From positions 1 through 64,000 of the forward strand of contig NZ_JAABOK010000021.1 of assembly GCF_009928525.1 (NCBI RefSeq): a stretch of DNA of 64,000 bases, read 5' to 3'. Of the stretch, positions 8,346 through 17,717 are shown piece after piece. The position numbers and the translations under genes were made by a program. Positions within the stretch are counted from its first letter, which is position 1. The number at the start of each line of letters is the position of its first letter. The notes under the pieces are model-generated. The model had not been told where the DNA came from, did no database searches, and worked only from the letters and a program-made list of their open reading frames with translations. Source of the DNA: Chitinophaga solisilvae. Its GTDB lineage: Bacteria; Bacteroidota; Bacteroidia; Chitinophagales; Chitinophagaceae.

Positions 8346-9365
8346 TTATTTCCTCGCATCCAGAATATTCAGCCTCAGCTCCTCCACAATATACTCCAGT
8401 GTCTTCAGGGCTTTTACGCTGTTGCCTGCATGGTCTAAGGGTGGGGAAAAGGCGGCAATGGCCAGTTTGCCGGGAACGATGGCGATGATGCCACCGCCTA
8501 CACCGCTTTTGCCGGGCAGGCCGGTATGGTATACCCAACCGCCGGTGCTGTCGTAGAAGCCTTCGGTCATCATGGTCGCCAGAATTTTAGGGCAGAGGGC
8601 TTCGTCGATGACCGCTTCTTTAGTGACAGGGTTCACGCCATTGTTGGCTAATGTGCCAGCCATGATGGCCAGGTCGCGGGTATGGGAGCCATAGGAGCAG
8701 GCCCTGGTGTAGAGGTCTACGGATTCGCTGATATCGCCATAGAAACGGCCATAGGAATACAGCAACCACGCGATGGCTCTGTTATGCTGATTGGTGGCGG
8801 TTTCTGAAGCATACAGCTGTTCTATAACGGAGAGGCGGCGGCCGGCGAACTTAGCGATGATGTCGTCTATCTTTGTCCATTTCTCTGCGCTGCTGGCGGC
8901 AGGAATGAAACTGTTGGTAGCCATGGCGCCGGCATTGACCAGCGGATTTACTGCCCGCCGCGGATTCAGCTCCACTGCCATAACGGAATTAAACGGCATC
9001 CCCGTGGCATTCACCCCGATGCTGTCTTCAATAGCTTTGGCGCCGCGATCTCTCATGGCCAGCGCCAGCACAAATACTTTGGAAATGGACTCTATCCCGA
9101 ATTCGAACTTGGTATCGCCCACCTCGTACACCTGCCCGTCGGCCGTACAGATGGCTATGCCGTATAGTTTGGGATCAATGTCTGCCAGGTAGGGAATGTA
9201 GCTGGCATTGGCGCCGCCGGTAGTGTTCCTGTATTTTTCATAGGCGGCATGCATCACTTCCCGGATACGCTTTTCAGACAGCTGTTTATCTTTCTGCGCC
9301 AGGGCCACACTGCCGGATAACAGTATACACATGCCCGTGAGCCATTGCAGCAGGATTTTTTTCAT
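8346..9365 (-). CDS. Glutaminase A, exported
   Basis: A 339-residue serine-dependent glutaminase that hydrolyses L-glutamine to glutamate and ammonia. The catalytic S-x-x-K pair is S93 and K96 (ESISKVF). Family motifs NPLVNAGAMAT, YNRAIAWLL-like NQHNRAIAWLL and the C-terminal SGVGGGIIAIVPGKLAIA are present. Unlike the cytoplasmic enzymes it has a clean signal peptide (MKKILLQWLTGMCILLSGSV, then ALAQ), so it probably acts in the periplasm to scavenge nitrogen. Single gene, followed by LIR-3. Confidence 0.9.
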   Translation of the reverse strand: MKKILLQWLTGMCILLSGSVALAQKDKQLSEKRIREVMHAAYEKYRNTTGGANASYIPYLADIDPKLYGIAICTADGQVYEVGDTKFEFGIESISKVFVLALAMRDRGAKAIEDSIGVNATGMPFNSVMAVELNPRRAVNPLVNAGAMATNSFIPAASSAEKWTKIDDIIAKFAGRRLSVIEQLYASETATNQHNRAIAWLLYSYGRFYGDISESVDLYTRACSYGSHTRDLAIMAGTLANNGVNPVTKEAVIDEALCPKILATMMTEGFYDSTGGWVYHTGLPGKSGVGGGIIAIVPGKLAIAAFSPPLDHAGNSVKALKTLEYIVEELRLNILDARK

Positions 9366-9613
9366 ATGAAAAGATTAAAATTTATACACCATGGAGAAGC
9401 AGCCTTCCGCTGTCAGCAGATATCGTCACCGGGATGCATACCCGACATCCGGCAATCTTTCCTGCAGAGATAACGGTATCAGATAATTAATTACCTTGAA
9501 GATCAACAGATTAGGGCGCCTGCCTGTAGGTATAAGAACACGCCTGAACCGGAAAAGTTCAATCAGCAGAGAATTAAGGCGTATGCTTCCATGAAAGGGG
9601 TTAACACAGACAG

Positions 9614-9955
9614 CTACTCTCCCGGCGTATAGTTGGAAGCCTCATCGAGGATTTCATAGGTACGCAGCAGGGCCTGTACCTGCTGTACCATATGGGATAA
9701 GCGGTTTAGTTCCGCAGGCGTCAGCAACATCATGACATGATCCGCCGGAAGCGGCAGACAGATGGACTTTTCATTCAGTTCACGATGAACATCTCCATGA
9801 TCACTCATCCGCACAACCATATCCGCAAAGCAGAAAAACTCATCTCCGGAAAGATTTACAACGCTGGTACCGAAAGCCAGCTGAATACCTTTACAATGGG
9901 GGCAACGGATCATATAACCGTTACTGCTGTGATACAAAGTCTGATAATTACACAT
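9614..9955 (-). CDS. DUF6686-like small protein
   Basis: A 113-residue soluble protein, probably of the Bacteroidota DUF6686 family: MCNYQTLYHSSNGYMIRCPH at the N-terminus, one C-x-x-C pair (RCPHCKG) that could bind a metal or be redox active, then a beta-rich middle and a helical C-terminus. No function is known to me. It has its own TACTTTTG promoter at 10085-10092, giving a leader of about 125 nt. Confidence 0.65.
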   Translation of the reverse strand: MCNYQTLYHSSNGYMIRCPHCKGIQLAFGTSVVNLSGDEFFCFADMVVRMSDHGDVHRELNEKSICLPLPADHVMMLLTPAELNRLSHMVQQVQALLRTYEILDEASNYTPGE

Positions 9956-10084
9956 AAAATCTTTGGGTTATAGTGCCTCCAGCGGCCCGGTTAAAGGCCG
10001 CTGTCAGGACTTGTTTCATCACTCTTTACTAAACATTGTGGTACAAACAACGGAGTTCTATGTATAGCTTATGATGTACTGACA

Positions 10085-10092
10085 CAAAAGTA
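10085..10092 (-). promoter_or_regulatory. -7 promoter element (TACTTTTG)
   Basis: An exact TAnnTTTG match on the minus strand, 130 nt upstream of the 113-residue protein gene. Confidence 0.4.
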
Positions 10093-10162
10093 TAATGATG
10101 AATCAAGGTAGCGGTGTCGGATCAGGAAAAGGATTTACGCAAAAAGGAAAAGTAAATAGTGT

Positions 10163-10389
10163 TAATTGCGAATTACAAATTGCGAATTACGAATGTAGCG
10201 CGGAGACATAAGCGGACAAAGGATTACGTCTTCAATTGCGATCATTTTTCATCTGTGCATGGCTATAAATAGGGAACCCGAAAGACTAAACGCGTCCTTC
10301 GGGTCATAGGATAATCAATATATTCTGTGTAATTATTCGCTAATATCTCCGCGCTTCATTCGCAATTCGTAATTCGTAATTCGCAATTT
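10163..10389. repeat. LIR-4, decayed inverted repeat with a large loop
   Basis: The outer arms are heptads on both sides (10163-10193 and 10359-10389) but no longer match exactly: ATTACAA on the left faces ATTACGA on the right. Inner arms are AGCGCGGAGACATAAGCGGA against AGCGCGGAGATATTAGCGAA. About 110 nt separate them, much more than in intact copies, and contain a hairpin (GAACCCGAAAG with CTTCGGGTC at about 10274-10305). It lies at the 3' end of the haem locus, directly after the last HmuY gene. Confidence 0.8.
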
Positions 10390-11172
10390 CTAAAAATCCA
10401 GCTTCTTCGATCCATCCATCTGAATAGCATAACGGAAACTTAGATAGCCTGTTTTATTATCTCTGTCGGGGTTAGCCGGACTATCTTTATAAACGCTGAG
10501 GATTTGTAGTTTGGCGTATTTTCCTTTGGCAGTTTTTATCAGGATGACACGCGGGAAGGTATAAACGATATGTGCCTTTTTAGGGTTGCCGGGGAACAGG
10601 GCGCCGGAAAAATCATAGAAGGCATAGCCGAAACCGGTGCCCATAAAGTGGTCCAGGCCAACATAATCATTTGTCATAAAATCAGTATCGGGGGATGTCA
10701 CTGATTTTACATTCACGAAAGCCTCATCAAACAGGGCTTTGGGCACGGGTAATACTTTGGGGGTATTGTTGTTGTCATTGAAATACCGGGATTCTACGGA
10801 GGCATCGCGGAGCAGCAACAGCGCGCCTTTTCCCGGACCGCCGTTACCGGGGCTGTTAGCGGCGTTGCCATTGTTGGGCGCTACACTGCTGTTATAGATA
10901 CCTGTGAAGGCAATATCCCAGCTGGCTGTTTGCGCCTGCGCCGCCGGTACTATCCTGTTTTCTTCCAGACTGTAATAAATGGTTCTGGCGCTGCCGGCGG
11001 AATTAGCTGCCGTGTCTGCCTGCATATTCACTACCGTGTACACGCCTGTTTTAACAGGCTCCCGGCCTTCCGTGCCTCCGCCAGGGGTGCCGGTGTTCTT
11101 GTTATCATCGCTTTTGGAACAGGCCGACAACATCATTATAACTGGAACGGATAAACGAAATATTGATCTCAT
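10390..11172 (-). CDS. HmuY-like haem-binding lipoprotein (copy 1)
   Basis: A 260-residue exported lipoprotein (lipobox VIMMLSAC) resembling HmuY, the surface haemophore that feeds a TonB receptor. The recurring family features are an N-terminal TASWDIAFTGIYNSSVAPNN segment, a GKGALLLLRDA segment, and the C-terminal YAKLQILSVYKDSPANP with a closing beta strand. It is the last gene of the haem locus, 5 nt after the second copy. The order and motifs support haem capture; the ligand residues cannot be assigned. Confidence 0.75.
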   Translation of the reverse strand: MRSIFRLSVPVIMMLSACSKSDDNKNTGTPGGGTEGREPVKTGVYTVVNMQADTAANSAGSARTIYYSLEENRIVPAAQAQTASWDIAFTGIYNSSVAPNNGNAANSPGNGGPGKGALLLLRDASVESRYFNDNNNTPKVLPVPKALFDEAFVNVKSVTSPDTDFMTNDYVGLDHFMGTGFGYAFYDFSGALFPGNPKKAHIVYTFPRVILIKTAKGKYAKLQILSVYKDSPANPDRDNKTGYLSFRYAIQMDGSKKLDF

Positions 11173-11177
11173 AAAAA

Positions 11178-11876
11178 TTATTTAGCAGGTGTAGTTAAAT
11201 CGCGGCTGCCATTCTCCTGTACAAAGTACCGGATGGTGAAATACGGCGCAGGCCACATCAGATCAGTTACTGCAGGCGGGTTCCCCTTGTACATGCTGAT
11301 CAGCTCCAGCTTGGCATATTTTCCCGCAGCCGTGCGTACAACAAAGGTGCGGTTGGGTATGGCGCGTGCCAGGTGGGTAGTCAGGCTATAAAAATACCAT
11401 CCGCGGCTGGATGGAAGCGGGTAGCCGTCCCACCCGATACTCACCATATCGTTGGCCTGGAAATAGGCATCATCCGGTGCCGTAGTCACAGATTCATAGG
11501 GCTTGTCTAAATAGACCACCGCCCCTTTGCCTGTGCCGCCGTAACCCGGACTTTTAGTGCTCTTTCCGTTGTTGGCGACTACCATGGCATTGTACAACTC
11601 TGTAAAAGCCAGGTCCCAGCTGCTGCTTTTCAGGTTGGAAGCGCTGGTATCCCAGGATTGCTGCCCGGTTTTAAAGCTGAACAGAAAAGGCTTGAAAGGA
11701 CGTTTCTCTTTACCGTCTATCCCATCGCCCACCGAAGCACGGGTATCGCCGGCCATATCATACACGACGGTACTTGTACCATCTTCATATCCCTGCCGGG
11801 TTACTTTATCTTCACTTTTCTTACAGGCAAAAAGGCCCGTCAGCAATATGAGTAGCAGTGTAAATTTCCTGTACAT
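11178..11876 (-). CDS. HmuY-like haem-binding lipoprotein (copy 2)
   Basis: A 232-residue lipoprotein (lipobox LTGLFAC) and close relative of copy 1: SSSWDLAFTELYNAMVVANN, GKGAVVYLDKPYESV, and YAKLELISMYKGNPP near the end. It lies 2 nt after the TonB receptor stop, so it is translated from the same transcript. It probably hands haem or a related ligand to that receptor. Confidence 0.75.
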   Translation of the reverse strand: MYRKFTLLLILLTGLFACKKSEDKVTRQGYEDGTSTVVYDMAGDTRASVGDGIDGKEKRPFKPFLFSFKTGQQSWDTSASNLKSSSWDLAFTELYNAMVVANNGKSTKSPGYGGTGKGAVVYLDKPYESVTTAPDDAYFQANDMVSIGWDGYPLPSSRGWYFYSLTTHLARAIPNRTFVVRTAAGKYAKLELISMYKGNPPAVTDLMWPAPYFTIRYFVQENGSRDLTTPAK

Positions 11877-11878
11877 GA

Positions 11879-14020
11879 CTATTGTTTTTTACTGTCTTTA
11901 AAAAAGCGCCAGCTGAGTCCGGCCATGACAATACGCCCCGGCTGTGCAGGCATGAGCATGTCCGTATAGCCGAGTACGTTATCGGCCGTCAGCTGTATGG
12001 ATAGATGTCTGTTATATAATTTCTTTTCCAGGGAAGCAAACAGCAGGCAATAACTGTTCACAAATGTATCGTACCGGTCAATAAACCGGTTGCCGTTGGC
12101 ATCATCGAAGCCGTATCTGCTGCGGTAGTTGAGGCGGAACGAGGCGGTTATTCCCCATGGGGCATACTCATAGAACATGCGCAGATTAAACATATGCCGG
12201 GAACGGTTTTCCAGTCCGAAATAATCTCCGGCAACGGACTTACGCGAATCGCCGGTGTTGTTGTTACGGATGGTTTTGTAAGGATACACGCCTGCCCTGA
12301 TGGAATCTTTCACACCTTCGTCCAGCGCATACAGCAGCTGGTATCCGGCCGTAATATCCAGGCCGGTTAATGGTTTCCAGCCTATACTGGCTTCCAGTCC
12401 CTTCATCGTTACCCTGTCCAGGTTCATATAGGAAAACACCTGCTGATAATTCGTTTTCGTAGCTACCTGTATGGTGTTAATCAGGTGATGTACGTTATGG
12501 AAGAAACCGTTTACCTCTACGCTGACATTGGCAGGAATACTAACGGAAACGCCTATATTATAAGATACCGATTTTTCTGCCTGCAGGTTTTTACCGATGC
12601 GGTCTGCAACCTGTCGTATTTCACTGATCTGGCCGGCCTGCTGCATCTGCCGCAGCGCATCATCCAGTACGGCTGCGCCCAGCACAGTGTAGCCCTGTTG
12701 TGAATTGGTGAATATCTGATAGCGCTCCCGGAAATCGGGCGTCTTGAAACCTGTACCTACGGAGGTTTTCAGGGTAAGCCAGGAAACCGGCGTATAGCGG
12801 ATGCCCGCACTGGGATTGAGCCGTCCGCCATAAGTATTATGATGATCATACCGGATGCCTGCCAGGGCATTGAATTGCTCATGTGGCTTCCAGTCTGCCT
12901 GCGTATAGGCAAAGAAGCCCTGCATATTGGCAGCATCGCGGTAGTTTTCATGACGCATCGTTTCCATAGTTCCGCCCGTGCCGCCGGTCAGGGACCAGCC
13001 GCCCCTGAAGTCGTGCGCAGCCTGGACTTCGCCGCGGTGGAGGTATTGTGTAAAGGTATGTTTCGCGTACGTTACACCGGCAGCCGGCAGCGTGGTCAGC
13101 TGATCTGAAGCATAACGGGTGATGTAATACTGCGTCTTCAGCCGGGTGCCGCCTGGCAGGTTATTATACATGATGACCGAAGCATTCATATCATCTTCCT
13201 TCATGGCATCCCTGCTGGTGTGCAGTTCATCCTTACCGTAGCTGTTCACCATTACAGAGCGCCTGCCGGCAAGCCTTCCGGCGAAACTGAAGGAGGTAAC
13301 GGCATTCACTGCATACCTTGCTCTTCCCTGCAGCGTAACACTGTTATAGGGCGGAGCGGTAACGCCCCTGGTAAGGTAAGGGTTGACGGTGAAGCCGTCT
13401 GTATGATAAAAGTTGGCGGAGAGATAGGCAGCCCCTTTCCCTTTGTGCCAGGGAGTTTCGCCCTCCAGGGTTGCATCAGTATTGTTCAGGGAGCCATAGC
13501 GGAAAGATGCCAGCGCCTGCGGCGCTTTGATATGCTGGCGGGTGACGATGTTGACCACGCCGGCCAGCGCTTCGCTGCCGAACAGTGCCGACGATGCCCC
13601 CTTGATAATTTCAATGCGCTCTATATCGGAAACGGTTATACGCGAAAGATCAAAATCGCCGGTATTACGCCCGATCATAGGCTGCCCGTCAATCATTATC
13701 ATCGTATAGGCGGCACTGAATCCCTGCATCTGCAGCCCCACAGCACGGGCGCCGCCCTTGATATCATTGACTACCGCCAGCCCCGTCTGCTCCCGCAGCA
13801 CTTCATCCAGGCGGCGGCTCCCCATCATATCAAGGGTTTTACGGGTAATGACAGTTACCGGCATGGCAGTTTTTCCCGCTACGCTTTCGGGCGCTATACC
13901 GGCCGCTTTTACTTCAACGCCCTGCAGCTCGCGGACACGCTTGCTGCTATCAGCCTGACTCCTGGCGGAGAGGCTGATAATACATAACAGCAAGGTATAT
14001 ACGAAAGAAAGAATACGCAT
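11879..14020 (-). CDS. TonB-dependent outer-membrane receptor, haem locus
   Basis: A 713-residue receptor: signal peptide (1-20), TonB-box-like region RELQGVEVKAAG, plug domain (about 45-150, with RVRE-like RRLDEVLREQTGLAVVND, then VVNIVTRQHI), and a barrel ending in GLSWRFFK with terminal aromatic residues. No carboxypeptidase-like extension and no STN domain, so it is a HmuR-type rather than SusC-type receptor. Its place between haem lipoproteins suggests haem or haem-protein uptake. It follows the 310-residue lipoprotein gene by 16 nt. Confidence 0.85.
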   Translation of the reverse strand: MRILSFVYTLLLCIISLSARSQADSSKRVRELQGVEVKAAGIAPESVAGKTAMPVTVITRKTLDMMGSRRLDEVLREQTGLAVVNDIKGGARAVGLQMQGFSAAYTMIMIDGQPMIGRNTGDFDLSRITVSDIERIEIIKGASSALFGSEALAGVVNIVTRQHIKAPQALASFRYGSLNNTDATLEGETPWHKGKGAAYLSANFYHTDGFTVNPYLTRGVTAPPYNSVTLQGRARYAVNAVTSFSFAGRLAGRRSVMVNSYGKDELHTSRDAMKEDDMNASVIMYNNLPGGTRLKTQYYITRYASDQLTTLPAAGVTYAKHTFTQYLHRGEVQAAHDFRGGWSLTGGTGGTMETMRHENYRDAANMQGFFAYTQADWKPHEQFNALAGIRYDHHNTYGGRLNPSAGIRYTPVSWLTLKTSVGTGFKTPDFRERYQIFTNSQQGYTVLGAAVLDDALRQMQQAGQISEIRQVADRIGKNLQAEKSVSYNIGVSVSIPANVSVEVNGFFHNVHHLINTIQVATKTNYQQVFSYMNLDRVTMKGLEASIGWKPLTGLDITAGYQLLYALDEGVKDSIRAGVYPYKTIRNNNTGDSRKSVAGDYFGLENRSRHMFNLRMFYEYAPWGITASFRLNYRSRYGFDDANGNRFIDRYDTFVNSYCLLFASLEKKLYNRHLSIQLTADNVLGYTDMLMPAQPGRIVMAGLSWRFFKDSKKQ

Positions 14021-14036
14021 CGGGTAATGTTATTTA

Positions 14037-14969
14037 TCAGGGTGTAACCGTAACCGGCTGCTCCAGTCCTATATAATTCTCATAAGCATAGTACCGGTCG
14101 TTCAATACAATACCATAAGCATAGGTAGCTGCCGGTATGGCTGCCGGAATTTTAAGTGTAACGGCCGTCTGCGTGTTGCCTATCACTTCTATACGCTGTG
14201 TTTCTCCCTGTGCATTCAGGATCAGCAGCGCTTCGGTGATAACACCCAGCCCCTGTGCCTTCAGCGTAAAGGTATCGCCGCGTTTCACGCGCAGCTGCCC
14301 GTAGTCTTCCAGTGCAGGTTCCGTATTCCTGACGTACAGGTCGGACTTACGGTTGATGGTGTAAATACCAGTTTCCAGCATCAGCGTATATCTGCCGGAG
14401 TCAATGGGAGCTGGATATTTATAGTAAATTCTTTCACGGGTAATGGAATCAATAGCCATCGGTATCTTCTTTCCTGCAGCGGATATCAGGGAAATATGCG
14501 TCTGAGCAGGATCAGGGATAACATACAGGGCAGACAGGTTGGTAGGAATTCCGGGGGTGATAAACTGATAGCCCATATCCGGTGTGTTGATAACGGGGTA
14601 TGGTTGTGAAGAAACAATTCTTACTTTATAGGCGGTACTGTTACCGTTTTCCGCCGTAACGGCATAGTTGGTTCCTGATTTCAACGGTACTTTAATGCCG
14701 GTGGCCGGGCTGACAACCGCCTTTTCTGAAACGGTGATGACGGGCGTCATCTCAGCAGGCATCGGTTGTCCGAAGGGCCAGTAAATAATAATCTCGTTAG
14801 CTGTAATGGCTGCCTGTAAAGGATTACCTCCTGCATCCGCAAGCTGGAAGGAGGTAATCAGTGACCAGGGCAGCTTTTCACTTTCCTTTGTACAGGCCGT
14901 TACCAGCAATACCGGCAAGAGTATGGCCGCAATATAACGGGGAAGTATATATGTTCTGAAAATCGTCAT
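14037..14969 (-). CDS. Lipoprotein with DUF5018-like beta domain
   Basis: A 310-residue lipoprotein (lipobox LLVTAC). Residues about 35-125 look like a DUF5018-type beta domain: SLITSFQLADAGGNPL, then MTPVITVSEKAVVSPATG, and YAVTAENGNSTAYKVRI. Two further beta domains follow, possibly IPT/TIG-like (TNLSALYVIPDPAQTHISLI; GDTFTLKAQGLGVITEALLI). A related but shorter protein lies at 15782-16501. Its place just before the TonB receptor suggests a surface-exposed accessory to haem uptake; I know of no assigned function. Confidence 0.65.
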   Translation of the reverse strand: MTIFRTYILPRYIAAILLPVLLVTACTKESEKLPWSLITSFQLADAGGNPLQAAITANEIIIYWPFGQPMPAEMTPVITVSEKAVVSPATGIKVPLKSGTNYAVTAENGNSTAYKVRIVSSQPYPVINTPDMGYQFITPGIPTNLSALYVIPDPAQTHISLISAAGKKIPMAIDSITRERIYYKYPAPIDSGRYTLMLETGIYTINRKSDLYVRNTEPALEDYGQLRVKRGDTFTLKAQGLGVITEALLILNAQGETQRIEVIGNTQTAVTLKIPAAIPAATYAYGIVLNDRYYAYENYIGLEQPVTVTP

Positions 14970-15058
14970 TATGTATTAATTTTATCCGTATACCTGTACC
15001 GGCCGCCAGGGTGCTATACTTGTTCAGGGTGTTACACCATACCAGGGCCGGTACTTTT

Positions 15059-15712
15059 TTATTGCAGGCGCTGATAGTCGAATGATAAATAAGGAATAGG
15101 CTCAGTTCCTGTCGGGTTAGCCGGCATATCCTTATAGATGCTCAACATTTTAATTTTGTAGATCTCAGAAATCACAGTACCTACCTTTTTATAGGCAATG
15201 ATAGTTCTGCCGGCTACCGGTAAAACCTTGTGATTATCATTGAAGAAATAGTTATACCAACCGGCATTTACCGAGTTGTAGCCCAGCTTGTTGCCGGTAG
15301 CGGCTGTAGAAGAAGATATCGCGTTGGTTGCGTTAATGCTGCCATAGGCGATATTGTCAATGTATGCCAGTATGAAATTGTTGACACCATTGATGTCCGC
15401 ATTAAAATAACCGTTGAACTGCAGGGACCGGGAAGCGCTGAAAGCGGTTACGGTAGATTCAGTGCTCAGGCTGTAGTAAAACGGCGCCGGTGAGTTTGGC
15501 GGAATGATACTGTCGCTTTTCAGGTTTCTTACCTGGGCAGTATCTCCGGTATTGATGGTGCGTGACAGCAGGGTTACGCCTTCAGTAGCGGCACTTTTAG
15601 AGAGACTTACACCAGACTTGTCTGATGCAGGAGTTGTATTGTCTTTCTGACAGGAGGCAGCCAGCAGCGCAACTATCGCGAATGCTGCCATCCTTTTAAA
15701 TAGATGGGTCAT
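15059..15712 (-). CDS. HmuY-like haem-binding lipoprotein (copy 3)
   Basis: A 217-residue lipoprotein (lipobox LLAASC). It keeps the family C-terminus (YKIKMLSIYKDMPANPTG, then a final strand PYLSFDYQRLQ) but the N-terminal half differs from copies 1 and 2: the GKGA-type segment is missing and instead there is FYYSLSTESTVTAFSASRSL, with SASRSLQFNG. It is the most divergent of the three and sits upstream of the receptor, not downstream. Confidence 0.7.
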   Translation of the reverse strand: MTHLFKRMAAFAIVALLAASCQKDNTTPASDKSGVSLSKSAATEGVTLLSRTINTGDTAQVRNLKSDSIIPPNSPAPFYYSLSTESTVTAFSASRSLQFNGYFNADINGVNNFILAYIDNIAYGSINATNAISSSTAATGNKLGYNSVNAGWYNYFFNDNHKVLPVAGRTIIAYKKVGTVISEIYKIKMLSIYKDMPANPTGTEPIPYLSFDYQRLQ

Positions 15713-15781
15713 GTTTTCAAGGAATTTTTTGATAAATAATTACTGTTACGGGTGCGGGCCGTTACAGGTATGTCGGATAAG

Positions 15782-16501
15782 TTATTTAGTAAGTTGCTGA
15801 ATAATAACAGGGTGGCTGAGCTTCACCGTTTTACTGAAGCTGGTAACCCGCAGGGTATATTTCCCCGAAGGCAGCCCCGTTGAATCTGCCGGGATCTCCG
15901 CGGAAAACCGTTTGTAATCTATCGGCATATTTGTTGGCGTCACCAGCTGAAACCCTTTACCGGCTTCATTCACCAGTGTCAGGAAAGTGATGTTGCTGTT
16001 CGGGATCAGGTTATCCCCGCTGATCGTAATATATAGTCCCTGTTGTTTCGGCCGGTGTTGTATTACCAGCGGATCGGCGGCAGCAGATACCTCCGTTGCT
16101 GCCGGAGCCGGCTGTTGCCCGTCTACCACCAGTTTATAGGATGTTGCATTGCCGCTTTTATCTTTTACGGTATATAATATATCTTCTTCCATCGCCATAC
16201 GGAAAGGCCAGTTTTCGAGCAGTGTCCCACCTGCAGGCGTCACGGTAGCACCCGCCGGCACGGCTATTTCCGGCAGCAGTGATACCAGCGCCGTAAAGTA
16301 AGGGATATATACCGTAATGGTTTTCCTGCTATCGTTGATAACGCCTTCCACAGCGCCGTCGCGGGTATTGGTGACAGTAAACCGCAGCATGCGGTTCTCC
16401 GGCAACGGCGGCGCATCAGTTGTTTTTTTGCAGGCAGATAACAGTATGGAACATGCCGCTACATACAACATGGATGTTGCAATTGATTTTGTAAAATTCA
16501 T
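15782..16501 (-). CDS. Lipoprotein with DUF5018-like beta domain (short form)
   Basis: A 239-residue lipoprotein (lipobox SILLSAC). Residues about 37-125 match the DUF5018-like layout of the 14037 gene (MLRFTVTNTRDGAVEGVIND, LLPEIAVPAGATVTPAGG, YTVKDKSGNATSYKLVV), followed by one C-terminal beta domain (GLYITISGDNLIPNSNITFL) that looks like an IPT/TIG fold. First gene of the distal half of the haem locus, with its own likely promoter at 16627-16634. Confidence 0.6.
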   Translation of the reverse strand: MNFTKSIATSMLYVAACSILLSACKKTTDAPPLPENRMLRFTVTNTRDGAVEGVINDSRKTITVYIPYFTALVSLLPEIAVPAGATVTPAGGTLLENWPFRMAMEEDILYTVKDKSGNATSYKLVVDGQQPAPAATEVSAAADPLVIQHRPKQQGLYITISGDNLIPNSNITFLTLVNEAGKGFQLVTPTNMPIDYKRFSAEIPADSTGLPSGKYTLRVTSFSKTVKLSHPVIIQQLTK

Positions 16502-16626
16502 TTTCGTATATTCATTAACGTTACACCAACAGTAATACAGTAGATACTGCTGTGCAGACAGTACCGGGTTGCTACCAGAATATTCTTTTACTTATTGTAT
16601 GAAGCGGAGTAATTAAAATTGCATGG

Positions 16627-16634
16627 CAAAAATA
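16627..16634 (-). promoter_or_regulatory. -7 promoter element (TATTTTTG)
   Basis: The minus strand reads TATTTTTG, an exact TAnnTTTG match, in the 190-nt gap between hmuS and the 239-residue lipoprotein gene. It would let the lipoprotein, HmuY and receptor genes be transcribed apart from hmuTUVS, with a leader of about 120 nt. Confidence 0.4.
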
Positions 16635-16691
16635 GTTATCAGCGAACGAATTGCCTGATCCAATCGGGAAATTAAGTTACGCTATCGGGAA

Positions 16692-17717
16692 CTACAGGCT
16701 GCGCAAGAGTTCACGCCAGGATTCCTGTTCCGGAATGCCCGGTTTACGTTTTCCGAAAAACTGTACAATCATCTCACCGGCTTCATCATATACTTCCATA
16801 GAAGTGACGCCGCCTTCTGCAGGCTTATCTACAATCCAGCACTGGGCTACATCCGCAGTTTTCAGATGCAGGTTAAAATCGGGATCCATGACGTTGATCC
16901 ATCCCGGAATAGCTACTATCTTCTGTACAGGACCGGTATGTATTTCGATGTTACCATGATTACCAACGAACACCATAATTTCCTGCCCGGATGCGGCAGC
17001 GCCACGCAGCAGGGCATCTGCAGCCTGGTTATCCACTTTGCGGGTAAACACGCCGGCTGCGGCTTCTACCGCCTGCAGACGCTGTGCACGATGCTTCATC
17101 AGCATCGGGTAAAAATCATGCGTATCTTTCAGCGCTGCCCAGTCGGCCAGCAATGCTTCTTTATTAATGGCTGCCGTAGCGGGTATTGTTTTGCCGGCAG
17201 CTGCAAAGGTAACAGGCTCCTGCTGTACAGCTTCCAGATGCCTTGTCAACAGGGCATCCCAGGCGGTAATATCTGTTTCCGGCAATGCATATATCTTGAT
17301 GATGGCATCTCCGGATGCATCAAATATCTGTATTGATTTTTTAAATCCTGCCGCGTCATCATTGTCCACGGCGAAACCCCAGGTCCATTTATTCAGGAAC
17401 ATGCGCAGGTCAATATCTTTTCCCAGTACAATACCCACATGTTTGTTGCTGGTATCTACCTGTTCAAATATGCCTTTACGTTCTATCACACAGCTTTCAT
17501 TGCGGGTGAGCACCATCACACGCCCCAGTGCCGGCATACCGTTGATGAGGGAGCGGAAATCCGGCTGCAGCAATTTTACTGCCGTACCTATACAGGTGGC
17601 TACCAGGGCAGCTTCGCTGACCTGTAACGCTTTGGCAGCGTCACGGATGCGTACTTTCGGGTTGGCTGTCCGGTAGCTGTTCCATGCTGACCGGAGAGAA
17701 GAGATCGTTGTTTCCAT
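16692..17717 (-). CDS. hmuS: HemS/HmuS-type haem-handling protein
   Basis: A 341-residue cytoplasmic protein with the duplicated HemS/ChuX fold: N-terminal half about residues 10-165 (MVLTRNESCVIERKGIF, LNKWTWGFAVDN) and C-terminal half about 190-335 (EIMVFVGNHGNIEIHTGPV, GWINVMDPDFNLHL). Family members bind haem on entry and either degrade it or pass it on. The long frame extends to 17798, but METTISSLRSAW at 17717 is the natural start. This start lies inside the 3' end of hmuV, a 77-nt out-of-frame overlap. Confidence 0.85.
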   Translation of the reverse strand: METTISSLRSAWNSYRTANPKVRIRDAAKALQVSEAALVATCIGTAVKLLQPDFRSLINGMPALGRVMVLTRNESCVIERKGIFEQVDTSNKHVGIVLGKDIDLRMFLNKWTWGFAVDNDDAAGFKKSIQIFDASGDAIIKIYALPETDITAWDALLTRHLEAVQQEPVTFAAAGKTIPATAAINKEALLADWAALKDTHDFYPMLMKHRAQRLQAVEAAAGVFTRKVDNQAADALLRGAAASGQEIMVFVGNHGNIEIHTGPVQKIVAIPGWINVMDPDFNLHLKTADVAQCWIVDKPAEGGVTSMEVYDEAGEMIVQFFGKRKPGIPEQESWRELLRSL

